A DNA stretch of 50,357 bases from the NCBI GenBank assembly GCA_023436485.1, contig JAEZIU010000235.1:1-50357 (forward strand), written 5' to 3'. Origin of the DNA: Bacillota bacterium (GTDB lineage: Bacteria > Bacillota > Clostridia > Acetivibrionales > DSM-1351). Below, piece by piece: positions 42,056 to 50,357 of the stretch. Under the pieces are notes generated by a model. That model saw nothing but the letters and a program-made list of their open reading frames with translations, was not told the origin of the DNA and did no database searches. A program made the translations under genes and the position numbers. How positions within the stretch are numbered: position 1 is the first letter of the stretch; every line of letters begins with the position of its first letter.

Positions 42056-42874
42056 CTAAAACCGCTGTTTATAAATAATACGATGTAAAAGTTTTGTCAT
42101 ACGTATAGCTGCCTTATCCCCGTCTATCTTACTGATAAAGTAATTAAAATTCCTTCTGTTTTCACTATTTTGCCGTATATTGTTTACAGGATGAACCAAA
42201 TGGTAATTTACCATGGAATAATTTCTTTTGATTTTTACTCCGGATTTATAAAGCCTGTATCCTAAATCCGTATCCTCCAGACCCCATCCGGTAAAATTTT
42301 CGTCAAACATACCGACATTCAGCAAATCCTGTCTCTGAACCGAAGAATTACCTGTACTGAAGGTGACACACTCAATATGCTGACCTAAAATAATCCGGGC
42401 TGTTTTTTTAATAAAATTAAACCGTTCACTTACGGAATCCTTCTCAATCCGACTATAATCAGAAGAATTAAAACCATTATTATAGAATTCGTCCAGTGTT
42501 TTCTCCGGGTAATTTACATCGCTTCTTTCTCCAACTATCGCGTAGCGACCTTTTTGGTGGCCCTTAATATGTTTGTAAACAAAACCCGGAGATGGAATTC
42601 TATCGTCATCCAAAAAAATTACTACATCTCCGGACGCTTTTAGAATCCCAGAGTTTCGTGCTCTTGCACGTCCTACATTCTTTTCGTGGATAACTTGTAT
42701 CGGGGTATAACTGAGCCTGATTTCCTCAAAGTTTTTTAATGTTTCCTTACTGCAACCGTCAAAAACAATGATTACCTCTACAGTATCATCTACTTGTCCT
42801 TCCAGAGCCTTTAACACCAGGCGCAGCCTTGATAATTTATCCTTTGTAGGAATGACAATACTTGCTTTTTTCAT
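42056..42874 (-). CDS. GT2 family glycosyltransferase with galactosyltransferase-like C-terminus
   Basis: The 272-residue protein has ASIVIPTKDKLSRLRLVLKAL at the start, metal-binding DDD in VVIFLDDDRIPSPG and the C-terminal base motif GWGLEDTDLGYRL, which marks the two-domain type seen in chondroitin- and galactosyl-transferases. The frame reaches back to 42931, but GGGGGA 5 nt before the ATG at 42874 and the family start MKKASIVIP decide the start. It follows the aminotransferase gene by 28 nt. Confidence 0.9.
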   Translation of the reverse strand: MKKASIVIPTKDKLSRLRLVLKALEGQVDDTVEVIIVFDGCSKETLKNFEEIRLSYTPIQVIHEKNVGRARARNSGILKASGDVVIFLDDDRIPSPGFVYKHIKGHQKGRYAIVGERSDVNYPEKTLDEFYNNGFNSSDYSRIEKDSVSERFNFIKKTARIILGQHIECVTFSTGNSSVQRQDLLNVGMFDENFTGWGLEDTDLGYRLYKSGVKIKRNYSMVNYHLVHPVNNIRQNSENRRNFNYFISKIDGDKAAIRMTKLLHRIIYKQRF

Positions 42875-42902
42875 ATTTTCCCCCTGAATTATTTTCGACC
42901 GC

Positions 42903-44315
42903 TTAGCTGTTAAGTCGTTTAATATAATCAAATCCTACCTTCCAAAGATTTTCACTTAAAACTTTTTTAAGTGAATCTATAAAATAATCTATTTGATCTT
43001 TTGTAATAATCAGGCTTGGTGTTATAAGTAACTGGCTTGAATCGTGAGGAGGTGTGTTAAGTAAGATATTATAATCCTTTAGCATTGATGTTATTACTGA
43101 ACCTGTAACAAATTTTTCAACCAGATCACTTCCGGTACTTGAAAAGAACTTGATTATTTTTTCAGCCCTGGTGTGGAACTTTATGCATGTAAGCAGTCCA
43201 ACGCCCCTTGCATCAGCTACTATATCCGGGAATTCCCGTTTTACCTCCAGAAGCCCCTTTAACAGGTAGTCCCCCATTTCTTTTGAGTTTTCCACCAGCT
43301 TTTCGTCCTGAATAACATGAAGTACCTCTATTGCAGATGCAACCTCTTCTCCGTAGCCGTTATACGTAGTTGAATGCAGAGTTGCTTCATTTAGCTTTGA
43401 ATATGCTTTGTTAAAAATTCTGGGTCTGGTTATAAAACCTGCAAATGTTGCTTTACCCCCTCCAAATGCTTTGGAAAAAGAAACAATATCCGGGCAAATT
43501 TCCTGATGTTCAAAAGCAAACCATTTCCCGGTTCTTCCGAAACCGGTATATATCTCATCCATTATCAGGACAATATCATATCTATCACAAAGCCTTCGAA
43601 CTTCTTTAAAATATTCCTTGTCAGGAACCACAACCCCCTCTGTTCTTATTGCTTCGATAATGAAAGTGCCTATTTTTGTAGAATTTCTTCCTGTTTTATT
43701 CTCTTCAATTACTCGTTTAAAATCATCTATGTCCCCATATTTGACCATTATGCAATTCTCAGTTTTATTGAAATGCTGATTCTGATTTTTCTCAGATCCT
43801 GATACAGTTAAAGTTGCATGAGTCTTTCCGTGAAATGAAATGTCTGTAAATACTATTGTTTTTCTTGACATTCCACTGTATTTCTCTGCAAGTTTCATTG
43901 CACCTTCATTTGCTTCTGCACCGCTATTACAAAAGAAAACAATTTCCAAGTCTTCAGGAAAAATAAGTGACAGATTATGACATAGTACCCCTTGATAAGG
44001 GGACGGAAAGAATTTCCATGTTTCTAATCTCCTTTCGTCAGCCCATTTTCTTCTTGCCTCAATAATTCTGGGATGGTTGTGTCCTGCAACCAATACACCC
44101 ACATGCCCTGTCATATCAAGAATTTTTCTGCCGTCATTCAGGGTTACATACATTCCGCTGGCTTCTACCGGAATAGCATCTGCAAATCCTAATAGAGCAA
44201 GAGTTTTCCCCAGGCTATTTCCTATATGCTTTTTAAATAGTCTCAGGTTTTCCTTCTCAGTCATTTTATGTCCATCTTCAATTGTTAACAGCTTTAGTTC
44301 TTTTTCACCCTTCAT
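42903..44315 (-). CDS. Class III PLP-dependent aminotransferase
   Basis: The 470-residue fold-type I enzyme has FFCNSGAEANEGAMKLAEKYSG (PLP phosphate site), the PLP-ring aspartate in VLIMDEIYTGFGRTGKW and the Schiff-base lysine in VSFSKAFGGGK. Class III enzymes act on omega-amino or beta-amino groups, as in ornithine, GABA or glutamate-1-semialdehyde metabolism; sugar aminotransferases are normally of another class (DegT). In a glycan operon it may therefore make an unusual amino acid or amino-lipid decoration rather than an amino sugar. It starts 25 nt behind the SDR gene. Confidence 0.9.
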   Translation of the reverse strand: MKGEKELKLLTIEDGHKMTEKENLRLFKKHIGNSLGKTLALLGFADAIPVEASGMYVTLNDGRKILDMTGHVGVLVAGHNHPRIIEARRKWADERRLETWKFFPSPYQGVLCHNLSLIFPEDLEIVFFCNSGAEANEGAMKLAEKYSGMSRKTIVFTDISFHGKTHATLTVSGSEKNQNQHFNKTENCIMVKYGDIDDFKRVIEENKTGRNSTKIGTFIIEAIRTEGVVVPDKEYFKEVRRLCDRYDIVLIMDEIYTGFGRTGKWFAFEHQEICPDIVSFSKAFGGGKATFAGFITRPRIFNKAYSKLNEATLHSTTYNGYGEEVASAIEVLHVIQDEKLVENSKEMGDYLLKGLLEVKREFPDIVADARGVGLLTCIKFHTRAEKIIKFFSSTGSDLVEKFVTGSVITSMLKDYNILLNTPPHDSSQLLITPSLIITKDQIDYFIDSLKKVLSENLWKVGFDYIKRLNS

Positions 44316-44340
44316 ATGTAACTCCCCCTTAATTTTTAGG

Positions 44341-45390
44341 TTAAAAAAATAGCTTTGCGTATTTTAATATTCCTTGGTTCCAAACAACATTATTGCTTGC
44401 TCCCGGTTTATTTCCTATCTCATTTTTGTTTTCAAGATACCACTGGTAATTTCTCACCAGAGAATCCTTATTTGAATGCTTTGGCTTATAACCAAGCTTC
44501 TTTTCCGCCTTTTCTATTGAGACATAGTAGTTTCTGTTGAGTTTCAGATAAAGCCTCTTATAAAAAGGAGAAAGCTTTAATTTTTCAAGGATATTTAATA
44601 TAAAAAACATTGGTTTTGCAGGAAAGCATTTTATCCTTTTATTAAAACCTGCTGCATCAAGTACTGATTGGTAATCATCCTTAATAGTTGAAAATTCTTT
44701 TGCTCCAATATTGAAAAGATCATTAGCATCATTTGCATTAACCGACATGGCCAAATAAATTGCTTGGCACAAGTCCTCTACATCTAATAGCTGGTATTTA
44801 TTTTTACCCGGGCCAAGCATGGGAAAATTCCTGCCTTCACTTGCCCATTCATACAGTATTCCGAAGGTTCCCAGCCTTTCAGGACCTAAAAAAGATCTTG
44901 GGCGTAGCACGCTTACACAGTGCCCTTTATCTCTCCAATGGTCACAAAGCCTTTCGGTTTCTATCTTGCTTCTATTGTAAGGATCATAAGGCTTTACCTC
45001 ATCTGATTCATAGATCGGAGCCTTTTCAGGAACTCCATATACGGAAGTGGATGATATGTAAACAAACCTTTCGACCTTTCCTACAGTAAACGCACATTCC
45101 AGTAGGTTTGTTGTTCCGTTTATAATTATGTCGTATATCTGAGATTCTTCATATGAAGGAGATGCCCCGGCACAATGAATTACAATATCAATATCACCTA
45201 TCACCTTTTCTACATCTTCTTTTTTTCTGATATCACCCTTATATGCCTTGTAGTTTGAAAAATCGAAGTTATCCTGATTTATATCAAATAAAACAAGCTC
45301 GTAATTATCACTGCAAATATCATTTAAATACTTAACCAGATTTCTACCCAAAACACCATTATTTCCGGTTATAAGAACTTTCTTTTTCAT
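44341..45390 (-). CDS. NAD-dependent nucleotide-sugar epimerase/dehydratase (extended SDR)
   Basis: A 349-residue extended SDR: NAD loop VLITGNNGVLGRNL, active-site YISSTSVYG and the intact YxxxK in DPYNRSKIETERL. The family converts UDP- or GDP-sugars (4-epimerases, 4,6-dehydratases, reductases), so it probably supplies a sugar donor to the three glycosyltransferases of the operon. GAGGGGTG before the ATG at 45390 selects this start over the one at 45420. The gene lies 4 nt behind the GT2 gene at 45395. Confidence 0.88.
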   Translation of the reverse strand: MKKKVLITGNNGVLGRNLVKYLNDICSDNYELVLFDINQDNFDFSNYKAYKGDIRKKEDVEKVIGDIDIVIHCAGASPSYEESQIYDIIINGTTNLLECAFTVGKVERFVYISSTSVYGVPEKAPIYESDEVKPYDPYNRSKIETERLCDHWRDKGHCVSVLRPRSFLGPERLGTFGILYEWASEGRNFPMLGPGKNKYQLLDVEDLCQAIYLAMSVNANDANDLFNIGAKEFSTIKDDYQSVLDAAGFNKRIKCFPAKPMFFILNILEKLKLSPFYKRLYLKLNRNYYVSIEKAEKKLGYKPKHSNKDSLVRNYQWYLENKNEIGNKPGASNNVVWNQGILKYAKLFF

Positions 45391-45394
45391 TTTT

Positions 45395-46396
45395 TCACCC
45401 CTCATAGGAATATTTTGCACGGAATTTACTACTGAATATCATGCTTAAAACGCCTCTGACAAATCCCCAAAAAGCAACAGCCGTGATTATCCAGTGAAAT
45501 GCTATAAAAACCATTGTAAAAAAGAAGCCTTTTTCCTTAAAAACAAACCTGTATTGTCCGAAGTCGGAAAGTACAAAAGCAATACCACATACCAAAAATA
45601 AAGCTGCAAAATATAGACTAAGTATTGTTGCCGGAATCGCCAGAGTACTTATCCCCACCGCTAACATTCCAAGTCCTCTCAGTGGAGTTTCGAAGCCTTT
45701 TGTTAGTTTTTTTCTGTGGAGATAAAACGGTATTCTTTGGATAGCTCTGATATGTATCTTTCGTGCCAGAGTTTTCAGACTTTCTTCATCATCATGGCAA
45801 CCTACCACCTTATCGGTAAGTAGTAGACGGTAATTTTGATTGAGTCGGTTACCAAATTCAATCTCTTCGGTATTACTGAGATTTACATTAAATCCTTTAA
45901 GTTCTTCGAAAACTGTTTTTTTTACAGCTCCCAAAGAGAAGAAACCTGCCGTTACATAGCCTACGGAACTTATTCTCCAATAATGACCTTGAAGAGTTCT
46001 GTAATCCTTTGCCAAACCTCCCTTAAACAGAGGATCTTTTGAGTAAATGCCACACACAGATCCAAGGGAAGGATCTTTTTCAAATTCTATAAGCGTGTTT
46101 TCAATTGCATCCTTATACAAAGCGACGTCACTATCGAGAAAAAATAAAATATCTCCGGTGGCATACTTGACCCCAAGGTTTCGAGCCTCTGCTACGCCCC
46201 CATTTTTAGGTGTTTTAAATATTTTACAGGGATACTTTTTAGCTATTTCTATGGAATTATCAGTACTGCCATCATCTACAAATATAATTTCATAATTCTT
46301 ATATGTCTGGTCCATCAACGCATCCAAACACTTTGGCAGAGTCTTCTCATAATTATAGTTAGGTATAATAACTGAAACTAAAGGTTTACTATTCAT
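45395..46396 (-). CDS. GT2 family glycosyltransferase with C-terminal membrane helices
   Basis: The 333-residue protein has VSVIIPNYNYEKTLPKCLDAL, VDDGSTDNS and metal-binding DSD in ILFFLDSDVALYKDA. A C-terminal membrane part (residues 235-325) has three or four helices, as in dolichol-phosphate-mannose-synthase-like and polymer-forming GT2 enzymes. It may transfer a sugar to or from the polyprenyl carrier at the membrane. AAAGGAG lies ahead of the ATG at 46396; the frame reaches back to 46411 but that start would overlap the ribosome binding site. Confidence 0.88.
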   Translation of the reverse strand: MNSKPLVSVIIPNYNYEKTLPKCLDALMDQTYKNYEIIFVDDGSTDNSIEIAKKYPCKIFKTPKNGGVAEARNLGVKYATGDILFFLDSDVALYKDAIENTLIEFEKDPSLGSVCGIYSKDPLFKGGLAKDYRTLQGHYWRISSVGYVTAGFFSLGAVKKTVFEELKGFNVNLSNTEEIEFGNRLNQNYRLLLTDKVVGCHDDEESLKTLARKIHIRAIQRIPFYLHRKKLTKGFETPLRGLGMLAVGISTLAIPATILSLYFAALFLVCGIAFVLSDFGQYRFVFKEKGFFFTMVFIAFHWIITAVAFWGFVRGVLSMIFSSKFRAKYSYEG

Positions 46397-46420
46397 CTTT
46401 TCTCCTTTCACTATTGAAAA

Positions 46421-47731
46421 TCATTTCAATATTTTAATGTGAGTTTGTTTATTTTTAAGATATTTGAATTTTATGATAAATAAGAACATGCCAACTAATG
46501 TGAGCTGTGTAACGAGTAAGGATATCAATTCTCCGGTTATCCCCAATGATCTTGTCAATGCAATACTTATCAATATTAACACCGGCATTGGTAACCCTAA
46601 TACGCTCATGCAAAGTAAAGCACCGTTTTTACCCTCAACAGTAAATACTGAATTAAATACATAATATAAAAAATGAAAACCTAAACTTACTGAAATCAGT
46701 AGAACATATACCCAATTTATGGTGTAATTTCTTCCATACAACAAAAGCATACAGATACTGAGTGCCATATTGGCAATAATTGCAATTGGAAGCATTAAAG
46801 GTATAAGAGACTTAATTCTTTTATATATTTTCATGGTATCCATCTGAACAATTGTCGGAAGAAATACTACTGCAAATATTTCATGAAACATCAGGTTAAA
46901 AAAGTTTTTGACATTTACCTGATAAAGTGAATATATACCTACATCATAAGCTGAACAGAAATGGTTTACGATATAAAGGTCACTGCTGAACATAATATAG
47001 GATAAAACTCCACTGACCATATTAATTGCCCCATATTTATATGCAAGTTTAGAAATTTTCATTGAAAACCTTAACTTTTTTATATTTATCGTTTTTAAGG
47101 ACCATATTATTACAATAAACTGATTTATGATTATCCCATATACAAAATAATAGTAATTTTTTAAGACAAGGCTGGCAATCAGCGTAAATGCAAAAAATAA
47201 CAATGAACTTACCATCTTAATAATACCCAATGATAAAAAGCGTTTTCTTGACCTTAATATTGCTTCGGTAATCATTGAATAGTTTATTGTAACAGCCATA
47301 ATTACGGTCAATAATAATTGTATTGCAGAAAATCCAAGAGCCTCATTAAGGTAGACATGAAATAGCCAGTATATAATTATTGATACCACCGTTAAAGTCA
47401 AACTCCAAACACCAATAGACCCTAAGAACTTTTCACTTTCTTCTTCATTTTCGCAATCAGGTAAAAACTTTATTATTGAAAAGTTTATGCCAAAACACAT
47501 TGGTATATAAAGAAGATAGGCGGTATTCTGAATCATTGTAATATTCCCTACTGAAACTGCTCCAAGATACCTTGCCGCTAAGACCAATCCGATGACACTT
47601 AAAACGGCAGATGTAAATCTGAAAATGAAAACGATGCCTAAATTCTCAATAAATGCCCTTATTTCTCCATTGCGTATTAATTTGCTTGATTTTTGCCTGA
47701 TGTTTTCTATTAATCCCTGTGTAAATGTCAT
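46421..47731 (-). CDS. Polysaccharide flippase (Wzx/MOP family)
   Basis: A 436-residue membrane protein with 12-14 predicted helices. The Wzx/RfbX-type pattern is seen in VFIFRFTSAVLSVIGLVLAARYLGA near the start and repeated charged loops between helices. Members flip undecaprenyl- or polyprenyl-linked oligosaccharides across the membrane. It stands between the phosphoribosyltransferase and the first GT2, 24 and 33 nt from its neighbours. No polymerase (Wzy) or ligase is visible in the window, so polymer assembly must rely on genes elsewhere or only a short glycan is made. Confidence 0.9.
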   Translation of the reverse strand: MTFTQGLIENIRQKSSKLIRNGEIRAFIENLGIVFIFRFTSAVLSVIGLVLAARYLGAVSVGNITMIQNTAYLLYIPMCFGINFSIIKFLPDCENEEESEKFLGSIGVWSLTLTVVSIIIYWLFHVYLNEALGFSAIQLLLTVIMAVTINYSMITEAILRSRKRFLSLGIIKMVSSLLFFAFTLIASLVLKNYYYFVYGIIINQFIVIIWSLKTINIKKLRFSMKISKLAYKYGAINMVSGVLSYIMFSSDLYIVNHFCSAYDVGIYSLYQVNVKNFFNLMFHEIFAVVFLPTIVQMDTMKIYKRIKSLIPLMLPIAIIANMALSICMLLLYGRNYTINWVYVLLISVSLGFHFLYYVFNSVFTVEGKNGALLCMSVLGLPMPVLILISIALTRSLGITGELISLLVTQLTLVGMFLFIIKFKYLKNKQTHIKILK

Positions 47732-47764
47732 TGTTTTGTCCTTTTCATGAATTATGCTATTTTG

Positions 47765-48700
47765 TTAGAATAAACCGTTTGTCAGTAGTTTCGCCGACAT
47801 ATATATAACTCCCCACAACAACATTGCTACAACTATAGGTCTGTCCTTCAGTAACACAAGTTCGGGACTTTCGCCGTAACCTGCTTTATCAGTGAGATAT
47901 TGATATCTGAAAATTCCATATACTACAATGGGTATTGTTAGAATTGTATATTTGACCTTTACTTCATATAATGTGTGAAAGGAATAAGATATTACCGTGC
48001 ACGCTGTCAGCATTGGAATTATCTCATTAATTAATCCAATAGAATAATCACCTAGATTTTTGCGGTGTCTTTTAGAATCTTCTGCCATTGTAACTAATTC
48101 TTTTTTTCGTTTATTCATCCCAAGATATAATGATAGAAAAGCTATACTTAGCAAAAACCAGAATGAGTTTTTTCCATTAACTACTACTATTCCTGAAAGT
48201 GCTCTTAGAACAAATCCAAAAGATATGATTAGCAAATCAATAAACACAAACTCTTTTAGTTTCAGAGAATAGCATAAATTTGTTACAAAATATACACAAA
48301 TAATTGCTCCAAAATACTTATTAAGGAAAAAGGACAATGCTATAGTGCCCGTGCAAATTATGTAGAAAATTATTAATGCAAACTTTACTTTTATTTTTCC
48401 TGATGCCAGGGGCCTGAACCTCTTTACCGGATGTAACATGTCCTTCTTTAAGTCAATTATGTCATTAATGATATACACTGAACTTGAAATCCCGCAAAAT
48501 AAAAGGAATGCAATAAGTAGCTTAACTACTTGCGGTATTCCAATAAAACCAGAAGAAAACAGTATTCCTGAGAACACAAAGATATTTTTTGACCATTGCC
48601 TTACTCTAATCAGTTTCACAAAGCAAATAACAGCATCTGTAAAATCTTTTTTTCCTTTAATTACATTCAAAGTGCTTTCATGCTTCATGTTGATTTCCAT
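47765..48700 (-). CDS. Polyprenyl-phosphate phosphoribosyltransferase-like UbiA enzyme (DPPR synthase type)
   Basis: The 311-residue UbiA-superfamily protein has IRVRQWSKNIFVFSGILFS near residue 31 and the motif N79-D80-IID83-LKKD87-MLHPVKRFRPLASG, the form that marks decaprenyl-phosphate phosphoribosyltransferase (Rv3806c type) rather than ubiquinone UbiA. That enzyme makes polyprenyl-phosphoryl-5-phosphoribose, the route to ribose or arabinose donors on a lipid. This points to a pentofuranose in the glycan. DprE1/DprE2 partners for epimerisation to arabinose are not in the window. First gene of the operon. Confidence 0.82.
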   Translation of the reverse strand: MEINMKHESTLNVIKGKKDFTDAVICFVKLIRVRQWSKNIFVFSGILFSSGFIGIPQVVKLLIAFLLFCGISSSVYIINDIIDLKKDMLHPVKRFRPLASGKIKVKFALIIFYIICTGTIALSFFLNKYFGAIICVYFVTNLCYSLKLKEFVFIDLLIISFGFVLRALSGIVVVNGKNSFWFLLSIAFLSLYLGMNKRKKELVTMAEDSKRHRKNLGDYSIGLINEIIPMLTACTVISYSFHTLYEVKVKYTILTIPIVVYGIFRYQYLTDKAGYGESPELVLLKDRPIVVAMLLWGVIYMSAKLLTNGLF

Positions 48701-48742
48701 CTTTCTCCTGTGAAATATCTGTAATTTTTCACTTTTTTACAA

Positions 48743-48826
48743 ATTATATCATATTCTGTAAAATCCACTACTGTATTATAATCCAGTATTTCACATCAAG
48801 TTTAATCAACTAGATTATAATACAGT
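48743..48826 (-). promoter_or_regulatory. Promoter and 18-bp inverted repeat upstream of the glycan operon
   Basis: Arms at 48770-48787 and 48809-48826 (ACTGTATTATAATCCAGT against ACTAGATTATAATACAGT) match as an inverted repeat in 17 of 18 positions, with a 21-nt spacer. A TATAAT at 48743-48748 has no good -35; the left arm covers the place where one would be. This is the usual layout for an activator site. Confidence 0.55.
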
Positions 48827-48836
48827 GACTATTAGT

Positions 48837-49636
48837 CTATATTTCCATGTCCTCCAAAGATATAATTCCATATTTCAGGGCAGTAGTTATAGCTTGTACA
48901 CAGCTTTCAACATTTAGTTTCTTGAAAATATTTGTTTTATGGTACCTGACTGTTCCCAGACTTATACCTAGTTGCATGGCAGTGCATTGATCCGTATAGC
49001 CCTGGACAAGTACTTTCAGAATCCTTGTTTGACTATCTGTAAGCTTGATATCACTTAAATCAGCATTGTTAAGTTTTTTTCTGTTTTTGTATTCATTGGA
49101 GATTTTATAAGACAGGAGCTCAATTATTAGAGCTATTTCATGATTAATACAGTTTTCTCTGGAGAGTATGCTTATACATCCCCGATTTATAGTTTTTGTT
49201 GTCATCGGTACGGAAAACATATACCAATTTCTAAGGAAATCACAGTAGTGGTTTTCAGGCATCATATAGGAACTGCAGTTAAGTTTCATTGCTAAATCTA
49301 CAGAGTTTGTCCCACTTATTAATTCATCAAAACTTGTTCCTATTTGTATTTGTGATTCCTGTGCATAGGAAAGGAGTTTTTTGCTTCCTAAAAGTTTTAG
49401 AGTTACTTTGTTAACATCTGATAATATAAAAAAAGACATTTATTGATATTTTTACTTTCAATGTTATCTAATGCTTCTTTAAAAACTGATATTAAGATTT
49501 TATTCGTATCCAACAGCTTTTTAATTTCTTTTTCTACAAGATTGTTTACGGATACTTTTTGTTGCGATAATAGATTACTTTTAATACATCTCCTCCATGA
49601 TAGTAATATCTCATCTTTTTGATGATAGTTATTCAT
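48837..49636 (-). CDS. LuxR-type regulator with AcoR-like GAF region, split by a -1 frameshift
   Basis: Two overlapping frames form one regulator. Frame 1 (49636-49403, GGGAGG site) gives 77 residues with DEILLSWRRCIKS, like the start of AcoR-type sensors. Frame 2 (49439-48837) carries the GAF-like GTSFDELISGTNSVDLAMKL, ENHYCDFLRNWYMFSVPMTT, and a LuxR/GerE HTH (LTDSQTRILKVLVQGYT ... TVRYHKTNIFKKLNV). Joining them in the -1 direction at 49427-49433 gives about 266 residues without a gap. Frame 2's own ATG has no ribosome binding site. It could be programmed slippage, a phase-variable tract or a one-base sequencing loss. It probably controls the glycan operon next door. Confidence 0.8.
49427..49433 (-). 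other. Slippery heptamer U UUU UUA in -1 frameshift phase
   Basis: In frame 1 the codons read CTT TTT TTA TAT; T-TTT-TTA fits X XXY YYZ exactly. After a -1 slip the next codon is ATA at 49427, which is frame 2. The T-run is 7 long. A CTAAAA/TTTTAG repeat lies downstream, but I see no strong stimulator stem. Confidence 0.65.
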
Positions 49637-50232
49637 TACATAACCTCCCTGGAATAAATTAAATTTATGTTAAGTCTAAAAATTAACGACCAAAAGTTTA
49701 ACATTGTTAATGTATATTTCCAAATTATGTAAAATTGTTTTAAGTGAATTTCTTATGGAAATTTTAGAAATTTTATTTGATTAGGATGAGGCTTATTGTC
49801 AAGAGCTTCTTGTAAAAGACTAGTTTAAATTAAAAGGCAAGGATTAGTTATAATAGATTTTTTTAGACAATTGTGCGAACATTTATTTATTAATTTCTAG
49901 TCAATAAATCTCAAAAACAAAATTAAACTTAGCTGTCATTTTATTCAATTCTATACAATTTTTACAATTAGATCAACGTATTTAATTTTTCATTATGCTC
50001 AAACAGCGTATAAAATATTCCCTTTAATTTAAGGATACAATGCTATACAAAATCTGTAAAGAATAGTTTTATACAAACATAAATCCCATTAATCTCCATT
50101 ATTCTATCTATAATATGCACAATGGTTGGAATTCATCAGAAAGACTTATAATCACGCTTCAGGTTAATTAAAACCGTTGAATAATTTCAAGTAACGGTCT
50201 TTAATATCAGGCATAAAGGAATACCTCTTGCT
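49637..50232. other. Gene-free AT-rich stretch between tRNA-Val and the LuxR-type gene
   Basis: About 600 nt without a convincing frame. The only structure noticed is a 6-bp inverted repeat ACCGTT/AACGGT at 50173-50198. It must hold the regulator's promoter (minus strand), which I could not place with confidence. Confidence 0.5.
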
Positions 50233-50277
50233 AAAAAAAGCAACCTCACTCTTTAACGAGTTGGTTGCTTTTTTTTA
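50233..50277 (-). terminator. Rho-independent terminator downstream of tRNA-Val
   Basis: Stem AAAAAAAGCAACC / GGTTGCTTTTTT with inner ACTC/GAGT pairs, T-run on both sides, 9 nt after the tRNA 3' end. Can end transcription in both directions. Confidence 0.9.
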
Positions 50278-50285
50278 ATTAAATA

Positions 50286-50357
50286 TGGTGGGAACTATAG
50301 GGCTCGAACCTATGACCCTCTGCTTGTAAGGCAGATGCTCTCCCAGCTGAGCTAAGC
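50286..50357 (-). tRNA. tRNA-Val (anticodon UAC), first bases outside the window
   Basis: Minus-strand cloverleaf: D-arm from TAGCTCAGCTGGGAGAGC, anticodon stem TCTGC/GCAGA with loop CTTACAA (anticodon TAC, Val), T-arm with GGTTCGAGCCC, acceptor strand AGTTCCC, discriminator A and encoded CCA at 50286-50288. The first four acceptor bases are beyond the window edge. Confidence 0.95.

Noticed and set aside
48770..48826. Inverted repeat as terminator of the LuxR-type gene
   Set aside because: No U-run follows on the minus strand and the stem is AT-rich; an operator fits better, though a terminator role is not fully excluded.

Overview
The window looks like a chromosome segment of a low-GC, anaerobic, cellulolytic clostridium, most likely the Ruminiclostridium (Clostridium cellulolyticum) group. 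That is inferred from a clostridial hrcA-grpE-dnaK-dnaJ heat-shock operon with a perfect CIRCE operator, secreted proteins carrying type I dockerin modules (cellulosome parts), AT-rich intergenic DNA, and strong GGAGG ribosome binding sites. Almost every gene lies on the minus strand; the only clear plus-strand gene is at 11420-12256.

Region 1 (1-20.3 kb) is core genome. It holds the heat-shock operon followed by prmA, rsmE and a CheY-like gene (cut by the window start); a membrane protein; a class IV aminotransferase; two HD-fold nucleotide hydrolases (yfbR, dgt-like); a LiaF-type membrane protein; a permuted papain-fold peptidase; a four-gene ECF transporter whose substrate subunit is of the TrpP (tryptophan) family; an LTA-synthase-like enzyme; an HD hydrolase; and two tandem dockerin-chagasin protease inhibitors. 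The transporter leader carries a regular (G/U)AG array with 5-nt period that looks like a TRAP binding site. It is followed by a hairpin that hides the ribosome binding site and by segments of the array that could pair with the anti-SD strand. This is the best regulatory find in the window.

Region 2 (20.5-39.0 kb) is an 11-gene biosynthetic operon transcribed from about 39.0 kb down to 20.5 kb. It starts with an ACP-ACP-ACP-ketoreductase protein and a ketosynthase / chain-length-factor-like / double AfsA-type hotdog fusion. These are followed by a degenerate AMP-ligase, two B12-binding-type radical SAM enzymes, two isoprenylcysteine-methyltransferase-like membrane enzymes, an SDR with an altered active site, a large PEP-synthase / rifampin-phosphotransferase-like protein, a condensation-domain-like acyltransferase and a UbiA-type prenyltransferase. 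I do not recognise the product. The set suggests a polyketide- or fatty-acid-derived, methylated and possibly prenylated metabolite, and it is the best candidate for an undescribed system. Its upstream edge carries a decayed IS256-family transposase.

Region 3 (40.1-49.6 kb) is a surface glycan operon: three GT2 glycosyltransferases, a class III aminotransferase, a nucleotide-sugar epimerase-like SDR, a flippase, a polyprenyl-phosphate phosphoribosyltransferase (UbiA superfamily) and a membrane-anchored VanJ-like EEP phosphatase. Just upstream is a LuxR-type regulator with an AcoR-like GAF domain. It is split into two overlapping frames at a U UUU UUA slippery heptamer in the correct phase for -1 frameshifting, and an 18-bp inverted repeat lies between it and the glycan operon. 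The window ends in a tRNA-Val(UAC), cut at its 5' end, and its terminator.
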